From Bacteriovoracaceae bacterium (lineage in GTDB: Bacteria > Bdellovibrionota > UBA1018): DNA of 7,188 bases. Positions 5,798 through 7,188 of the stretch are shown here, piece after piece. The stretch is from contig JAHFAB010000038.1 in NCBI GenBank assembly GCA_023250795.1, positions 2,930 through 10,117 of the forward strand, in the 5' to 3' direction. Position 1 is the stretch's first letter. Each line of letters starts with the position of its first letter. The position numbers and the translations under genes are program-made. The notes under the pieces were generated by a model. The model worked only from the letters and a program-made list of their open reading frames with translations. It did no database searches and had not been told where the DNA came from.

Positions 5798-7093
5798 CTA
5801 AAAACTCATCTCCACTTGTGCAAATCCAAACCAAGGTTTGTCTTCTCCATACACGTCTTTTAAGAAAGCTCCTGGGAAGAAAAGTGAACCTCCAGCGCTG
5901 AGAGACAAGGAGGGTGAGAGAGTATATTTCAAAGTGAGATCGATCTCGGAGCCTAATGAACTTGAATCTGAAGCAGAAATACTTCCGAGCGGTGTTGTAC
6001 CATCCAGTTTATAAGCGGTTCCGCCTGTATTGGTTCTATGAAATAGATGATAATCCAGTTTTGCATTGAGATTTTTTTCAAAATTTCTGCTAAAATTAGC
6101 TACAAATCCAGAAATATTTCTTCTAGAGAAGAGATCAGCATATCCCAGCCATTTGTGTCCAGTAGGATAGAGCTGATTGTAATTCAGTCCAGCTACAAAT
6201 CCTTCGACTCCGAGTTTTAATTTATTTTCTTCTTCTAGAGTCCAACCGATTTCAGCATCTGCTTGGTAATCAGGGGTGTTGATCCCAGCAGTGTTTGAAA
6301 GTTGCTGAGTGAGTTCTACGCGGTAATCAAAATGAGTCAGGAAGCTATCCTCTGCTCTTGCTCCAAAAGTCCATAAGTTCTTATTCGACGTTGTTCCTTG
6401 AGCGTCTCTGAGATACAAGGCGTAGAGATCAAATCCCTGGGTTGAGTTGGGAGCCTGTTGTGGGCTCCCCTGATGAGTGTTCCAACGATGATAAATTCCG
6501 TAGAGATCCAAATCCCCATCCCCAGAACCGCTGACATTATTATCCACGATTTTACTAGCAAAAATATCTAAGGAACAGGAGTCGTGCTTGATTTTTATTT
6601 TTAACGCATCAAAGCTCCGGCCTGTGTTGTTCCAGTCCAGAGCACCCAAAATCAATTCGTTTCCATAAGAAAAGATCTGTCTTCCGGCAACAAAATTGAG
6701 CCAGTCTTCAGCCTGATAAGACGCGTATGCTTGGTGCACGCTCAGACTAGAGTCAAATGTACTTCCACTGGAGTTTGTGAGTTTATTTGCAGCAGCTCCA
6801 GAGCCTATGTATTGTGGTTCTCCCCAGGATTTTGAGAACTGAGGTTGAAAAAAAACTTGCAAATCTTGCTCAGGATGAAAATTAAAATCTAACCTAAAAC
6901 GCATCGGTGTGAGTGATCGTTCTGTCAAATAATCGGTCTTATAATCTTGCTCAGTTCGAATTCTAAAACTGCCTTTCAGGTCAAAGGCCTTCTCTGGTTT
7001 CCCCTCATCAGACCAGAGGAGTTGGGCACTGCCCAGAAAGAAGGTTATAAAACAAAAAATAAAACCCATTTTTTTTAGTTGATGTGAGTTCAT
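5798..7093 (-). CDS. Alginate-export-family outer membrane porin
   Basis: 431 aa with a signal peptide (basic start, hydrophobic FIFCFITFFLGSAQLL, cleavage near residue 28). The mature sequence starts with the FRIRTEQ strand (43-49), has LQVFFQPQFSKSWG (78-91) and the diagnostic stretch from GRQIFSYGNELILG through DWNNTGRSFDA (137-163), and ends in VEMSF with a terminal Phe, as in outer membrane barrels recognised by the BAM machinery. This is the pattern of the alginate export (AlgE-like, PF13372) domain family. Many members lie far from any alginate genes and are probably general anion or small-solute porins, so alginate export itself should not be assumed. The ATG follows the stop of the NirK-like gene by 2 bp, with its AGGAGAA ribosome binding site (7099-7105) inside that gene: translationally coupled operon. 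Confidence 0.85.
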   Translation of the reverse strand: MNSHQLKKMGFIFCFITFFLGSAQLLWSDEGKPEKAFDLKGSFRIRTEQDYKTDYLTERSLTPMRFRLDFNFHPEQDLQVFFQPQFSKSWGEPQYIGSGAAANKLTNSSGSTFDSSLSVHQAYASYQAEDWLNFVAGRQIFSYGNELILGALDWNNTGRSFDALKIKIKHDSCSLDIFASKIVDNNVSGSGDGDLDLYGIYHRWNTHQGSPQQAPNSTQGFDLYALYLRDAQGTTSNKNLWTFGARAEDSFLTHFDYRVELTQQLSNTAGINTPDYQADAEIGWTLEEENKLKLGVEGFVAGLNYNQLYPTGHKWLGYADLFSRRNISGFVANFSRNFEKNLNAKLDYHLFHRTNTGGTAYKLDGTTPLGSISASDSSSLGSEIDLTLKYTLSPSLSLSAGGSLFFPGAFLKDVYGEDKPWFGFAQVEMSF

Positions 7094-7095
7094 GT

Positions 7096-7188
7096 TTATT
7101 CTCCTGTTGCGTCAATGAGGCCAATTGCTCCTGAATTTGCATCAGCAAACTCGTGGTCGACCATGATGTATTTCCCTTTTTCAGGAAT
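7096..7188 (-). CDS. C-terminal end of a multicopper cupredoxin protein, NirK-like nitrite reductase candidate (partial)
   Basis: The frame read leftward from the window edge gives 30 residues and a TAA stop. The pattern is PxxGKYxxVDHxxxxAxxxGAxGxxxxxGE. The end of copper-containing nitrite reductases has the same arrangement (PGxYxxVxHNLxEAxxxGAxGxxxVxGE), where this strand closes the second cupredoxin domain. The protein would act in the periplasm, reducing nitrite to nitric oxide if it is a true NirK. Only the last domain edge is visible, so another multicopper oxidase is possible; the copper ligands are mostly outside the window. The direct coupling to an outer membrane porin suggests the two are expressed together. 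Confidence 0.6.
   Translation of the reverse strand: MPEKGKYIMVDHEFADANSGAIGLIDATGE

Noticed and set aside
6449..6469. GGGAGCC/GGCTCCC hairpin inside the porin gene
   Set aside because: Seven-bp intragenic stem in a Gly/Ser/Pro/Gln-coding stretch with no tail or context; most likely chance.
6337..6561. Minus-strand 74-codon frame inside the porin gene
   Set aside because: It is a shifted frame of the alginate-export-family gene with no initiation signal or motif.
1..7188. CRISPR array, tRNA or rRNA genes
   Set aside because: No regularly spaced direct repeats, no cloverleaf-like stretch and no conserved ribosomal RNA sequence were recognised on either strand.

Overview
The window looks like a chromosomal segment from a Gram-negative bacterium. 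Four exported proteins are predicted: three outer-membrane-type beta-barrels and one lipoprotein with an FSNC-type lipobox and a Cys-rich mature part. This cell-envelope load, the moderately low GC by eye, and a short ahcY without the mammalian-type C-terminal tail would fit Bdellovibrionota or another former 'deltaproteobacterial' lineage. No taxonomic marker is present, so this is inference only.

Layout. Positions 1-698 (-) hold the N-terminal 232 codons of an AAA_14/DUF4143-type ATPase, cut by the window edge; its start codon lies against a perfect 29-bp inverted repeat (698-774). Next come a good sigma70-like promoter and ahcY (912-2183, +), overlapped at its 3' end by a small secreted barrel protein (2161-2688, +). 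This pair converges, with a 3-4 bp overlap, on a CPBP-type intramembrane protease homologue (2685-3626, -). The 313-bp gap 3627-3939 contains the most unusual structure in the window. A Cys-rich lipoprotein (3940-4854, +) follows and meets an unrecognised outer membrane protein (4864-5691, -) at a palindrome that contains both stop codons. The right end is a tight minus-strand operon: the last 30 codons of a NirK-like cupredoxin protein (7096-7188) and, 2 bp later, an alginate-export-family porin (5798-7093), which ends near a terminator-like hairpin.

The candidate system is the element at 3643-3844. Two perfect 62-nt inverted arms flank a 78-nt GC-rich core. Read on the + strand, the core folds into three small hairpins whose loops are AAGGAT, AGGGAG and AGGAT. 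These match the A(N)GGA(N) loop signature of CsrA/RsmA binding sites; the first matches the published high-affinity ACARGGAUGU core at all ten positions. The hairpins are tied together by a TTGGGA/TCCCAA stem and a GGCG/TGCC stem. This is the architecture expected of a miniature CsrA-sequestering RNA, here enclosed in a long perfect stem. Expression and CsrA binding are inferred, not shown.

The genes do not form one pathway. ahcY recycles S-adenosylhomocysteine, the nirK-like/porin pair suggests nitrogen-oxide or copper-enzyme metabolism with an outer-membrane channel, and the rest are envelope proteins of unknown role.
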